A DNA stretch of 22,114 bases. Source: Nemertoderma westbladi. Taxonomy: Eukaryota; Xenacoelomorpha; Nemertodermatida; Nemertodermatidae. The notes below the pieces were generated by a model, which was not told the origin of the DNA, searched no databases, and worked only from the letters and a program-made list of their open reading frames with translations. The position numbers and the translations under genes were made by a program. The stretch is from positions 1 to 22,114 of the forward strand of contig JAUCBJ010000905.1 in assembly GCA_032718475.1 (NCBI GenBank), read 5' to 3'. Each line of letters begins with the position of its first letter. Within the stretch, counting starts at the first letter, position 1. Shown here piece after piece: positions 1 through 9,004 of the stretch.

Positions 1-891
1 CCCCCCTTTCCCAACATAACATGTATGTGTTAATATAATATACCCTACATTGATGTGAGGAGCTGTGTAATATAAATATTAGTAAGCCAGCACTATGACA
101 GATGTGTACTATACTGTACCATACCTAACATGTTGTTAGATGAAGTGTTAATTAACAGTAATAACCATGTTGTTGTAGTGGCCAGTTGCAAGTCATCATA
201 AATCTTAGTTAGAGCCGATCCGCTGAACCCCCCTCCATCCCGTCTAATATACCCGAAAAACATGTTCATGTACCAGCTGTTCTGCTGCACTAGTACTGTA
301 CCCGACCTATCATGTTGTAAGGTCATGTGTAAGTAAATGCTTAAATGTGATGAATCAAAGAATAGATCTAGTCGTGTAACTTTGGCTCAACTTTGGAATA
401 TAATAATATACTGTAGCAGTAGCCCACCATCTGCATAACATTTATGGAAAAGGGACGATAGTGTTGATGGCTAAACAATAAACCCAAAGAATAATTATAG
501 GTTGGTAATCATTAAACAGATATTGATGCGAGTGGCCGTCCAACATTAAATGTTTGTGTGCCAGCTGGTTTGCTGTACTGTACCCAATCTAACATGTTGT
601 TAGGTCATGTGTAAATCTGATGACTCATTAAAGATTAGTTCGTATGTATATTTCTGTATTTGACCATACTGCCAATGTAATTGTTCATGAGCAAGCTTGA
701 TGACCGTTGTATTAATACTGCCGTCCTATCTTGTTGTTAGATCAGGTGTGAAGGGGGCGGTTTAATTAAAAGATTCGGAAGCATACTACAGTACTATGTA
801 TGATTATAAGGCAATATAATGTACTCTACCTAACATTTTCTTACCTAGTGGAATTGGGATATGCTATCAAAAGGCTAAATGAGCTAAAAAG
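1..891. repeat. AT-rich DNA with a degenerate dispersed motif
   Basis: No coding region is supported here. A motif close to CTAACATGTTGTTAG followed by GTCATGTGTAA recurs imperfectly near 124-142, 305-328, 586-612, 724-750 and 830-846. Several copies are preceded by a CTGTACC-like string and a CCAGCTG-like string. Spacing is irregular (about 110-280 bp), so this is a decayed repeat cluster and not a clean satellite. I cannot assign it to a family. Confidence 0.45.
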
Positions 892-1540
892 GTAAAATTT
901 GTAATGGAAGCCTATAGGAGCGGACCAACTATCGGTAGTATATACATAATTTACGTTAATTATTTTAGCTATTTTATAAATTATTAATTCCATATGTTGG
1001 ATTAAAGAATATAATTATTATTATATACATACTCCTGGTATTTGGTCCGCTGGTCCGCACTATGGGATAATTAAATACCCGCGCTATTAGATTTTTAAAC
1101 ACCAACCCCAAATCATTCCAAGCCCCATTTTTTCTGATTTGGCCCCCAAAGAAACCCTTTTCCCGGGGGATCTTCCCCCAGAACAAACACAAATGCTGCT
1201 AAATGATTTAGAAATAAGCGATTACCTATATATAGACTACTGGTATTTGGTCCGGGCTAATGCTTTCCAATGTAAAATTTGTAATGGAAGCCTATAGGAG
1301 CGGACCAACTATCGGTAGTATATCATACTCCTGGTATTTGGTCCGCTGGTCCGCACTATGGGATAATTAAATACCCGCGCTATTAGATTTTTAAACACCA
1401 ACCCCAAATCATTCCAAGCCCCATTTTTTCTGATTTGGCCCCCAAAGAAACCCTTTTCCCGGGGGATCTTCCCCCAGAACAAACACAACACTGTTCAGCT
1501 GTTGCTAAATGATTTAGAAATAAGTGTTTGCCTATAGGGT
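892..1540. repeat. Tandem duplication, two units of about 380 and 270 bp
   Basis: Unit 1 (892-1271) and unit 2 (1272-about 1540) both start GTAAAATTTGTAATGG and share a block that looks identical over about 165 bp (about 1028-1193 and 1324-1489). Unit 1 holds about 75 extra bases after its first GGTAGTATAT. Both contain a GGTATTTGGTCCG end motif and the opposite-facing CGGACCAACTATCGG motif. A diverged third copy of part of the unit is at 8170-8398. The short open frames on the minus strand follow repeat identity and are not convincing genes. Confidence 0.8.
1240..1322. mobile_element. Miniature inverted-repeat unit of about 85 bp
   Basis: The stretch begins ACTACTGGTATTTGGTCCG and ends with the imperfect inverse CGGACCAACTATCGGTAGT (16 of 19 positions pair). 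The same unit recurs, slightly expanded, at 8282-8398. It looks like a miniature non-autonomous element or the joined ends of a larger one. No transposase is associated, and I could not define a target duplication. Confidence 0.5.
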
Positions 1541-2413
1541 GAGTGAGGGAGACTTGAACCCCAAAATTTATAATTGCTCTAAAGAACAGATAAATGAATT
1601 TTTCAATGCCGTTTTAACTTTTTCACATTAGGCCTACCTGATTACATTTATGATTGTTATCATTATGTGAGAGTTTGAGAATTTCTTTTTTAGAACTTTT
1701 TTAATCTGTTAATTAAACCAATTATTCGTATTTTCGAAAAAGCGTCAAGTCTCCGTCAATGGGGGGCGACTTGACACCTAGGGTGGGAGACTTGAACCCC
1801 ACCTCTCATTCTTGTAGATTCTTTCAAAAATGCATAAGAAGTGTAATAATTACATGTTCGACATGTCTATTTTATTTTATACTGTTATAGTAGAGCAGCA
1901 AACGGGCAAAAAATACGATTATTAATTTGTCAAATTATTATCCCAAATTTTGTACAAATTTAGGTGGTCATTCACATGGGCCTGGTTCTCCTAACAAGAA
2001 ATAAATAAATTATAGTTATTTGAAAGAACCGCAATAAAATTTAACAGTTTAACGCGGGAAGGTACTGTTTATTAATGAATATCTTGTATAATTTTCAATC
2101 CAGGCACCAGGAGTTGGAGCACTTTAATTGTTTTCCTTCTAATTCTATTGATGTGTGCCGCTTTCTGACGTACGGCATTTTGTTTAAGTTGTCAATCACC
2201 AAGTTGGCGGGCTGCCACATTGCAATGAGGGGAAGGAAGAGTTGTTGGTTGGCTTGGCTGGGTTTGGTTTAATCTAGAGAGGGGCTAGGGTTAACTCTTC
2301 AAATTCCGGACAAATCAAATTCCGGACACCATGGTCAAATTACGGACAAATTTAAATTTCATTGGTACAAACTATAGAATTAATATCTGATTTTGTACAA
2401 TAGCCAGAATAGC
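1541..2413. other. Gene-free stretch with a spaced direct repeat
   Basis: No gene is visible. GGGAGACTTGAACCCCA occurs at 1547-1563 and again at 1785-1801, with an inverted partial copy (TCAAGTCTCC) near 1744. At 2301-2350 there are three spaced copies of a CAAATTCCGGACAAA-like motif. That motif recurs in opposite orientation near 7860-8106. Confidence 0.5.
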
Positions 2414-2867
2414 CTATAGACTTTGATCACTGATGACTTAGAGGTACTGTCAGAATCACTAGAGGGAGCCCAAACTGCCAAAGGCTCCTCTGCCAATCGG
2501 AGCAGGTTGCTTCTAGTGTCTGGTCTTTTTGTAAATTCTAAGAAGACCAAAATAATCACAGTCAACCTAGACAGCCCTCAAGAAATGTCTGATTGTAAGG
2601 GCACCAGCTCTACGGGCAAACGGATGGCTTTCTTGAGCACGTGTATGACTTCTGTTACTTCGGATCATGGATCATAAAGTTAGGCAGTCAGGTGAAGACC
2701 TTCGGATACGTAAGGGGAGGGCATGGGCAGCGTTAAATAGTCTATCCATGATTTGGAAGTCCCATAGAATAAAACATAACCTTAAGGTTTGATTATTTAG
2801 AGCAGCAATAGTACCAGTGTAGTCTTATGGGAGTCCATGCTGAGCTCTACCTAGCTTGACTCTTGGG
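2414..2867 (+). pseudogene. Non-LTR retrotransposon fragment, reverse transcriptase region
   Basis: The + strand encodes a decayed copy of the element seen at 6175-7145. TDDLEVLSESLEGAQ aligns with the FADDLGVLSESIEEAQ segment there, which holds the catalytic FADD-type motif C of reverse transcriptase. Downstream, in other frames, are LRIRKGRAWAALN and the LFRAAIVPV region, with an internal stop. About 160 bp present in the 6175 copy are missing here between the GSPC-like region and the AGCTTGAC junction. Coding resumes after the 2868-5510 insertion with CGCTTTGCAGGAC at about 5530-5543. The first D of the FADD motif is preserved; the upstream RT motifs are absent. I cannot fix the clade securely (RTE-like is possible). 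Confidence 0.8.
2863..2867. repeat. Target-site duplication TTGGG, left copy
   Basis: TTGGG directly precedes the left inverted repeat and recurs at 5511-5515 directly after the right one. Confidence 0.85.
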
Positions 2868-3121
2868 CAGTCAGGGAGATCATCAATTTTGGGGTTACCC
2901 CAAATTTCGAATTCTGGTAATAGACTGTCGAAAATTGGGGTTTTTTGTTCAAATTTGAGGTATTTTTAGGCTCATAATATCGAGTGTTGCTGCGACTTAG
3001 GGAAACTATTGGAGCAACTTCTACTTTTAATATGTTAAAATATAATGTAAAATAAGAACTTTTATCGATGCAATAAAATATTTCACCGATGCAAACATGC
3101 TTTTATTGGGGGCGAAAATTG

Positions 3122-3168
3122 AAATTTGAGGTTAAACCTCAAATTTGAGACAAAACCTCAAATTTCGC
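3122..3168. repeat. Subterminal palindrome of the 2868-5510 transposon
   Basis: AAATTTGAGGT and ACCTCAAATTT form a hairpin with a 3-base loop, and another ACCTCAAATTT follows at once. The same words recur at the termini and at 5380-5495, as expected of repeated transposase-binding sites (inference). Confidence 0.6.
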
Positions 3169-3409
3169 CAGCCTGTACAACATCACCAGCCTGTCAGCAG
3201 TAGGGTGTAGCAGTAGGCTTTGCTGCTTAGTGCTTATAGAGCTTGGTGAGAATGGGTGACCAGTGTAACCTGTGACATGACATGTATGCAGGGTAGGCTT
3301 AACCTTACAGCACAGTAACTTACAGTCAATAACTTTAATGATTGTTAACTCCGTTAGTGATTGGTGAGAAAAATGCAGAAGACTAGAGAAATTCTCTATC
3401 CTTACAGCC

Positions 3410-3790
3410 TTACTGTTGGTAAGAAGAACAGTAGACCAAATCCTCACTGTTGCGAGATTCAAGCTCACACAGCTGCACAGTCACAGACTCAGGAAGACCT
3501 ACTATATCTTGTGGATGTTGAATCAATTCCAGAATTTGGAAGTTTACATATTCTGGCATTCATCTGTTCTGTTCATCATTCATATCACACATCTTCGGAA
3601 AAAAATATGTTTTCTGGTTGTTGATGTCCTCTTTAACACTTTGTATATCAAATGAAGCCATTCCTCTCCTGATAGCCTGAAGACTTATGTAATATTCGCC
3701 TGTCCTAGCTCTATCTGTCAATTGGAATACTGTACCATCAGTTTGGAGCCCAGACAAATGTTGCCGCAAAGGTTGACAGGTTGACGTGGT
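3410..3790 (-). pseudogene. Exon-like open stretch inside the DNA transposon
   Basis: On the minus strand one frame stays open for about 127 codons (3790 to a stop at 3410-3412), interrupted only by a TGA at 3560-3562. The composition looks protein-like, for example GEYYISLQAIRRGMASFD before the TGA and ESVTVQLCELESRNSEDL after it. The frame ends beside a good splice-donor match (CAACA then GTAAGG, intron side from 3413). I do not recognise the protein. It could be a fossil of this transposon's own transposase or a captured host exon. Another frame on the + strand (3361-3624) is also open, so the coding call is tentative. Confidence 0.35.
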
Positions 3791-3962
3791 TTATACAATA
3801 TATGTGGACTTGATTCTTTTGTTAGTTATTCTATATGACTGGCAACTGGAGACTCTAAAGTTGGAACCACCACCTACTGCAGTATACAATAATACATCAA
3901 TTAAAGTTCAATTTGATAATGTGCTTTAAACTTATATGTAAAGATCTAAACCTGATCCTCCA

Positions 3963-4175
3963 TTACAACAATGTGCAACATAATATCCCAGCCAGACATC
4001 CAATGCAATCATGACCTGGCCATATATATAAAATTATGAAGCAAAGGCCAAGCCCCGCCCATCTGCCCATGCTGCCATGTCTGGGTCTGCTTTTTCCATA
4101 CATCACCTCTTCTTTATCAGGGTCATTAACATATGGAACATGCTGGACCTGGAACACAGTAGAAACATCATCATC
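3963..4175 (-). pseudogene. Second exon-like open stretch inside the DNA transposon
   Basis: The minus strand is open from just after a TGA at 4176-4178 down to 3963. The upstream half reads like ordinary protein (VFQVQHVPYVNDPDKEEVMY, then GKSRPRHG). The downstream half (FIILYIWPGHD) looks like read-through into intron-like sequence. It lies upstream, in minus-strand order, of the open stretch at 3410-3790, so both could be exons of one lost gene. The protein is not recognised. Confidence 0.3.
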
Positions 4176-4569
4176 TCATCACTAATCGCTAGTCTTTTAA
4201 ACAGTCTTTAGACTCTGCTTTCTTATCAAGACATCTGAAATGTTTTAGAAATCTAAGTGACTGTTTGTTTATAGGCCTACTATACATACATAAATCCTTA
4301 TAAATTGACCTTATGAGGAACCAGAATCATTTATAACTTGGGCAAAAAGTATAACCTTTTTCACCAACCTATTCTCGAGGCTTTATCTCATTTCTGGAGT
4401 AAACCTTGCAGGCACTAAAGTTGCATTGCAATAGTCGATAGTGTGTAGGGATGGATTTTGCTTTTTATTCCAAAATTTTAACATTACGAAATGATTGTAC
4501 ATATACATTTCGATCAAAAATTTTGATCAACACTTTCAATGAAATTTTAGAAATTCCACCAAAAATATT

Positions 4570-4838
4570 TTGGCACTTGTGTCAAATCAAATAGGTGACC
4601 CTCCTAATCTGCTAATCCTGAAATCACCAGCTAATGCTGAAATTTAGTGCAGGTGATATCAATATTCCTAACTCTTGTTTATTGTTTTTTGGTTACTTTC
4701 AACTCACCTCTGTAACCTGCTCCTTTGCTAACCCTGTAACCGGACACTAGTGAAAGTGACTTTAGTTTTGGTGATTTCAGGATTAGCAGAATAGGAGCTA
4801 GGAGGGTCTCCTACAGCCCTATTTGACACAAGTGCCAA
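4570..4838. mobile_element. Nested inverted-repeat element of about 269 bp
   Basis: The left arm starts TTGGCACTTGTGTCAAAT and the right arm ends with its reverse complement. Pairing continues with small gaps through CTGCTAATCCTGAAATCACC on the left (about 4607-4627) and its complement on the right, giving arms of about 58-68 bp. The centre has no coding capacity. It looks like a foldback or MITE-type element inserted in the larger transposon, but no target duplication is clear. Confidence 0.7.
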
Positions 4839-4846
4839 TGTTTTAT

Positions 4847-5066
4847 TTTACTTTTTTTACCGGGAGAAAAAGTAAAATCAATGCAAAATTATGGCTCTAT
4901 GGTGCATTATTATGTGGCAATATTATTCAATATTATTGCAGGTTGCTGTTGTTGCCGACTTTGCAAAAGCTGTGCCCAACAAAAAGTTACAATATTCAGA
5001 TATTACGGGGACAACTTTTTCCCTACTAGTGGGGAAAAAAAGTAGGCCTACTACTTTTTCTCCCGA
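4847..5066. repeat. Paired hairpins with poly-T/poly-A stems
   Basis: A hairpin TACTTTTTTTACC...AGAAAAAGTA lies at about 4849-4874 and a second, GGGGAAAAAAAGTAG with its complement, at about 5031-5064. The outer arms are inverted relative to each other (CCGGGAGAAAAAGTA versus TACTTTTTCTCCCG). This may be another small element's ends. There is no coding evidence. Confidence 0.4.
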
Positions 5067-5510
5067 TTTTAGGGCATATTCAAGCAAAAAAGTAACAATA
5101 TAAAAATAGCTGAAGTTCTTTAAGCTCTGTACTTCGTTTTATATGTCTACCATCTGATCAGCCACCCCACTGCACCCCTACCAGTAGCCTTTTTAAGTAT
5201 AAGCCTTTTTAAACTAATACTGAATATGTTTTAATTTTAAATATTATATTTCACAACACTCAGACACTACCCTAGGCCTACATCAGTTTATTTTTTTACC
5301 TTTGCAATACAGTAACAAGCTAACAACTACTGAACTAGGGCAACTATGACTTCTGTCTGTATCTGACTATGCTGCTATGAAATTCAAATTTGGGGTATAA
5401 CTCAAATTTAGAGAATTAACCTAACCTTGTATTAAAATTGAGGTAATTCCAAAATTGGGTCTATAATTTGAAATTTGAGGTATTCTCAAATTTGATGATC
5501 TCCCTGACTG

Positions 5511-5550
5511 TTGGGCGGAGCCGCCTCCGCTTTGCAGGACTGCATAGACA
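5511..5550 (+). pseudogene. Distal piece of the split non-LTR fragment
   Basis: After the second TTGGG, the sequence CGGAGCCGCCTCCGCTTTGCAGGAC aligns loosely with the RLRFAG-encoding stretch of the copy at 6865-6880. Similarity ends soon after GCAGGAC. This is the continuation of the fragment that ends at 2867. Confidence 0.7.
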
Positions 5551-6142
5551 GATTCCAGATTCAAGGAGAGTAACTGGAGCAGTGTATTCTGTTACTATTT
5601 TCTACAAGATATTTTAGTTATTTTAGAGTAATACTGTATACAAATTAATTGTTGTATATAGTCCAATCAGGCCAATAGTCAAGTCCGTCTATCATATACA
5701 TTTAGTGGGCCTATAATTTTGTTATTATTGTATACCAATTATTATCATTAAGCAATCCAATGCTGCAATGCAGTTAGTTCATTTAAACAAAAATATTTTA
5801 AATAACACGGGTAGTGGGTGGGTGAGACGGGATGGGCGTGGGGGGGGGGGGGGGGGGGGGGGGCAACAGCCCCCCCTTCGCAAATCCCATCTTGGTGAAT
5901 GAATATTTCGCTTCAATGTTAAATTCTCAATTTAGGGAAATGTCAAATGACACGAATGAGCAGATTATAGTGACACGTATTTCTAACCAAAACAATAAAT
6001 GGAACACAATACAACAGGTTATAGTTATATTTATGAGGAGTAGGCCCTAGTCGAACTGTTATTTGTGTCGAATTTCATGGAGAGGGATGCAATATTATTG
6101 CTTTGTACAATTGAAAGTCCCTTCACCCCCAATCTGGGGTGG
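5551..6142. other. Gene-free AT-rich stretch with a 24-G run
   Basis: No gene is supported. A run of 24 G lies at 5840-5863, followed by CAACAGCCCCCCC. The open frame around it encodes only low-complexity glycine and is not credible. Confidence 0.6.
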
Positions 6143-6174
6143 GTATGCAAAACATAAAGCATTGCATAACTTCA
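6143..6174. repeat. 32-bp target-site duplication, left copy
   Basis: The 32 bases starting GTATGCAAAACATAAAGC recur exactly at 7676-7707. The pair brackets the non-LTR copy, which fits target-primed insertion. The first two bases may instead belong to the element's TAG-rich tail. Confidence 0.88.
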
Positions 6175-7145
6175 TTACATAATGTTCTACGCATGTCCTT
6201 AGATCATCATAATGTTGATGGGGTGATGATAACTCCACCTACTGGCTCCAGAAGTCGAGGAAATCCTGCCAAGTACCTAACTGATCTAGACTTTGCTGAT
6301 GACTTAGGAGTACTCTCAGAATCAATAGAAGAAGCCCAACGGCTCCTCAGCTCATTAGAACATGCTGCTTCTAGCAGTCTAGTGTTGGTCTTTTTATTAA
6401 CTCCAGAAAGACCAAAATTTTGACAGTTAACTTTGAAGTCCTCAGCAAGTCTCTGATCGGATGAGCATAAGCTCAAAGGATGGTATGCTTGAGCATGTGG
6501 ACGACTTCTGTTACCTGGGATCATGGATCCGGAAGTCAGGTGAGGACCTTCGAATACGTAAGGGAAAGGCATGGGCAGCCTTGAATAGGCTTTCCAGGAT
6601 TTGGAAGTCACCGAGAAATAATCGGAAACTTAAGGTCCGATTATTTAGAGCAGCTGTAGTTCCAGTACTCCTCTATGGGAGTCCATGCTGGGCTCTAACC
6701 GCTGAGGAAACCAAATCTCTGGATGGCACATTCACAAGAATGCTACGCGGGTTCATTGTGTCAAGCACAATGCACACACAGACACATCTCCATCTCCAAC
6801 CAGACACTATATAACATTGGAGGTGTCTCATTGGTTCCCCAAAGCTTGACACTAGAACAAAATCGCCTACGCTTTGCAGGACATTGCTTTCGCCGTGAGG
6901 ACCAGCCAGTGCATAATCTTGTACTTTGGCAGCCTCATGGAGTGAATAAGCATGGTGGACAGCCCATGACTTTCTTGAGACTGTGAGACGCATCTTAAAG
7001 GACACTGGCCTTGAAGATGCGGATGATCTAGCAAATGTCATGGGTGATAGGGAGTTGTGGCGGCGCAATTTTGTCGACAAGCCGAAGCCGGCAATAATAA
7101 TTAAATAATGCAGCTGCAATGTAGCATGCCGATCCTAGTAGTAGT
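6175..7145 (+). pseudogene. 5'-truncated non-LTR retrotransposon, RT C-terminus to 3' end
   Basis: This is the longest copy of the family in the window. It starts inside the reverse transcriptase; LTDLDFADDLGVLSE at about 6283-6325 carries the FADD catalytic motif. It continues through the thumb-like region (RKGKAWAALNRLSRIWKS, VPVLLYGSPCWAL) and a C-terminal segment (RLRFAGHCFRREDQPVHNL, then LANVMGDRELWR). At least three frame changes (near 6400, 6780 and 6980) show it is dead. The 3' end is very short: a stop soon after the last coding motif, then CAGCTGCAATG and GATCCTAGTAGTAG. The 32-bp duplications at 6143 and 7676 bound it. It uses the general LINE mechanism of nicking a target and copying its RNA there. 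Clade uncertain. Confidence 0.85.
7138..7145. repeat. 8-bp target-site duplication GTAGTAGT, left copy
   Basis: GTAGTAGT precedes the inverted-repeat element and recurs at 7670-7677. Because the retrotransposon tail is itself a TAG repeat, part of the match could be pre-existing repetition. Confidence 0.75.
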
Positions 7146-7669
7146 CCAGGCTGCAAATGGAGTGCAAAAATCGCAACGCGTTGTGCGCGGTAAAAGTGCG
7201 CGGAATTGAAATAAAAGTGCGCGGAATTGTGTGAAAACACCAAAAGTGCGCGGTAATCTGTACAAAATATTAAAAGTCAAAGTGCGCGGATGGGGTGTAA
7301 AAAAAGTTATAAAGTGTGTGCAAAACTGCAATTTAATGGGAAAAATACTGAAATAATTAGCCATAAAAAATTTTACTCGCTTCGCTCGCGTTTCTTTTCC
7401 ATTTTACATTGTTAAAATGAAAAATTTCGCTCACGTTTTTTTTCATTTTGCATTGCCTAGATTTATTTTTTTATTTCTTTACGTTAATAAATAATACCTT
7501 TTTTGATTTATTTATTTATTCGTATGTTTGTGTGAATTGAATTGTTTTTCAGTGTGGTGTGTGCGTTTTTTCAGTCAATGCGCGGTATATTGTCAGACAG
7601 TCAGATATTGCGCGGCTGAAAAATTGTGCGCGGGCGTTGTGCGCGGTTCAGTGGTGGTTTGCAGCCTGG
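7146..7669. mobile_element. CpG-rich MITE-like element of 524 bp
   Basis: The ends are CCAGGCTGCAAA and its exact reverse complement TTTGCAGCCTGG, flanked by GTAGTAGT on both sides. Inside, TGCGCGG recurs about nine times in the same orientation, five in the left third (about 7180-7290) and four in the right (about 7580-7645). The middle has two similar blocks around TTCGCTCGCG/TTCGCTCACG. No transposase is encoded. The 8-bp duplication is compatible with hAT, P or Merlin-type transposition, and the ends do not decide between them. Confidence 0.85.
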
Positions 7670-7675
7670 GTAGTA

Positions 7676-7707
7676 GTATGCAAAACATAAAGCATTGCAT
7701 AACTTCA
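7676..7707. repeat. 32-bp target-site duplication, right copy
   Basis: Exact match to 6143-6174. It overlaps by two bases the end of the 8-bp duplication of the nested element. Confidence 0.88.
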
Positions 7708-8169
7708 GAACTGAGTACATGAGTAATATATGGCTGTATGTAATACACCCAGATACCTAAACTAATCTGCTAATGGCTGAATGGAAATAAAGTTTAATTT
7801 AATTATTAAAATAGGCCTAATATCAACCCTCACATCAACTCTCACATCTAATAAAAGGCATTGTCCGGAATTATATACATGTCCGGTATTTTACCAGGTA
7901 GTCAAATTCCGGACAGTCAATTTATAAAATGAAAACCACCCAGTTACAACTAAACAGTTGAACTGAGTGGTAACAATTTGGTTTTATAGTGAACTACAAT
8001 AGCATCTTGTACAGATGCAAACATAATATCACGAATTAAAGCAATTTAAAGTGTCCCAAATTAAAAAAAAATGAAATTTTGTCCGGAATTTGAATAGTCA
8101 ACCCTACTCCTACTGCATGAAGCATAGCCATCCATTGATAGCTGCGTCGGTGTAAGTGCCAATCAACTA
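7708..8169. other. Gene-free stretch with TCCGGAATT motifs
   Basis: No gene is supported. TGTCCGG or its complement occurs near 7863, 7881, 7909 and 8080. The block at about 8079-8108 is the near reverse complement of 2285-2313 (TAGGGTTRACT, then TTCAAATTCCGGAC). About 7860-8106 may therefore be one small element whose end recurs, flipped, at 2285. Confidence 0.5.
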
Positions 8170-8398
8170 GTTTTATGATTTGGCCCCCAACATAACAGCC
8201 CAAAGAACCCTTTTCCTTGGGGAAATTCCCCCAGAACAAACACAATACAGTTGCAAAATGATTTAGAAATAAGTGATTGCCTATATACTACTGGTATTTC
8301 TGTATTTGGTCTTGCCTAACTGCCTAATGCTTTCCAATGTAAAATTTGTAATGGAAGCCTATACAGCTATAGGAGCGGACCAACTATCGGTAGTATAT
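8170..8398. repeat. Diverged copy of the 892-1540 repeat
   Basis: It shares TTTGGCCCCCAA, AACCCTTTTCC, CCCCCAGAACAAACACAA and AAATGATTTAGAAATAAG in order with the tandem units at 892-1540. It ends with the miniature unit (8282-8398) bounded by ACTACTGGTATTT and CAACTATCGGTAGTAT. It sits about 90 bp before the transposase coding segment. Confidence 0.75.
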
Positions 8399-8489
8399 AC
8401 GGTATTAGTACGTTTGAACGACACTAGCCAAACAATCATGAAATCAGATAGAAACTGATAAAAATTGTTACCTGTACCTGTTACCTAAT

Positions 8490-8966
8490 TATGGGACGAC
8501 AGTGGATGGGCCGTGGGTGTTTGGACTGGTATGGAAACGTCCAGATAATAAAGTCGACATCCGCCTCAACCACGTTTTGCATCGTGATGCAGACACCCTC
8601 CGTCCTATTTTGGAGAAACATGTCGCCGGTGGAACCAAGATACAGTCCGACGAATGGTCTGCGTATTGCGGTGTGAATGTTGGCATAACAAACGCCACAA
8701 ACCCGTGGTCTGCTACCAATGGAACAGGGACCTACATACACGAAACCGTCAATCATTCGGTAGAGTGGGTGAGTGCGACTGGCACCCACACTCAACGTAT
8801 AGAGTCGATGTGGGGCCACTTAAAGACGTCAGTCATCCGCAATAAGAAATGCACAACACCGCAACTTATTGCTGGCCACCTGGCAGAATTTCGGTGGAGA
8901 CTTATAAATCGCGACCGACCTTTCTCAAATCTCCTTGCACTTTTCAAACATTACTACCCTTGCTGA
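8490..8966 (+). CDS. Merlin/IS1595-type transposase, C-terminal part
   Basis: An uninterrupted frame of about 155 codons ends at TGA 8964-8966. It carries the hallmarks of the ISXO2-like (IS1595/Merlin) DDE transposase domain: WVFGLVWKRPD at the start, SDEWSAY with the second catalytic acidic residue, VNHSVEWV, then HTQRIESMWGHLK with the likely third (Glu), and HLAEFRWR near the end. The N-terminal zinc-ribbon/HTH part and the first catalytic Asp are missing. There is no convincing ATG in this frame. A CAG at 8500-8502 preceded by pyrimidine-rich sequence could be a splice acceptor, making this a terminal exon. Otherwise it is a 5'-truncated copy. Family assignment is from remembered motifs; the reading frame is directly seen. 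A histone-type stem-loop follows 38 bp downstream. Confidence 0.82.
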   Translation, partial: YGTTVDGPWVFGLVWKRPDNKVDIRLNHVLHRDADTLRPILEKHVAGGTKIQSDEWSAYCGVNVGITNATNPWSATNGTGTYIHETVNHSVEWVSATGTHTQRIESMWGHLKTSVIRNKKCTTPQLIAGHLAEFRWRLINRDRPFSNLLALFKHYYPC

Positions 8967-9004
8967 ATGTCTATACTGTACCTTATACCTTAACCAACCC
9001 AAAC

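Larger units (their letters stand above)
2868..5510. mobile_element. DNA transposon with terminal inverted repeats, 2,643 bp
   Basis: The left end reads CAGTCAGGGAGATCATCAA. The right end is its exact reverse complement, and similarity continues for about 45 bp into the body (CCYCAAATTTCRAATT). The 5-bp string TTGGG directly abuts both ends (2863-2867 and 5511-5515). Removing the element plus one TTGGG restores continuity with the related retrotransposon copy at 6850-6880 (AGCTTGAC ... GCTTTGCAGGAC), so insertion into that copy is well supported. Subterminal zones repeat AAATTTGAGGT in both orientations. No recognisable transposase is seen, so the copy is probably non-autonomous. The TIR and 5-bp duplication do not let me name a superfamily. 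Confidence 0.88.

Noticed and set aside
974-1491. Repeated minus-strand open frames (LFWGKIPREKGFFGG) at 974-1192 and 1309-1491, with a relative at 8036-8245
   Set aside because: They are identical because the DNA is duplicated. The third copy does not keep the peptide and the frames are short, so they are repeat shadows, not genes.
5832-6050. Glycine-run open frame around the poly-G tract
   Set aside because: Homopolymer artefact with no recognisable downstream protein.
6673-7364. Minus-strand open frames of 71-148 codons across the LINE and the CpG-rich element
   Set aside because: They are antisense to the LINE frame or cross element boundaries, and show no recognisable motif.
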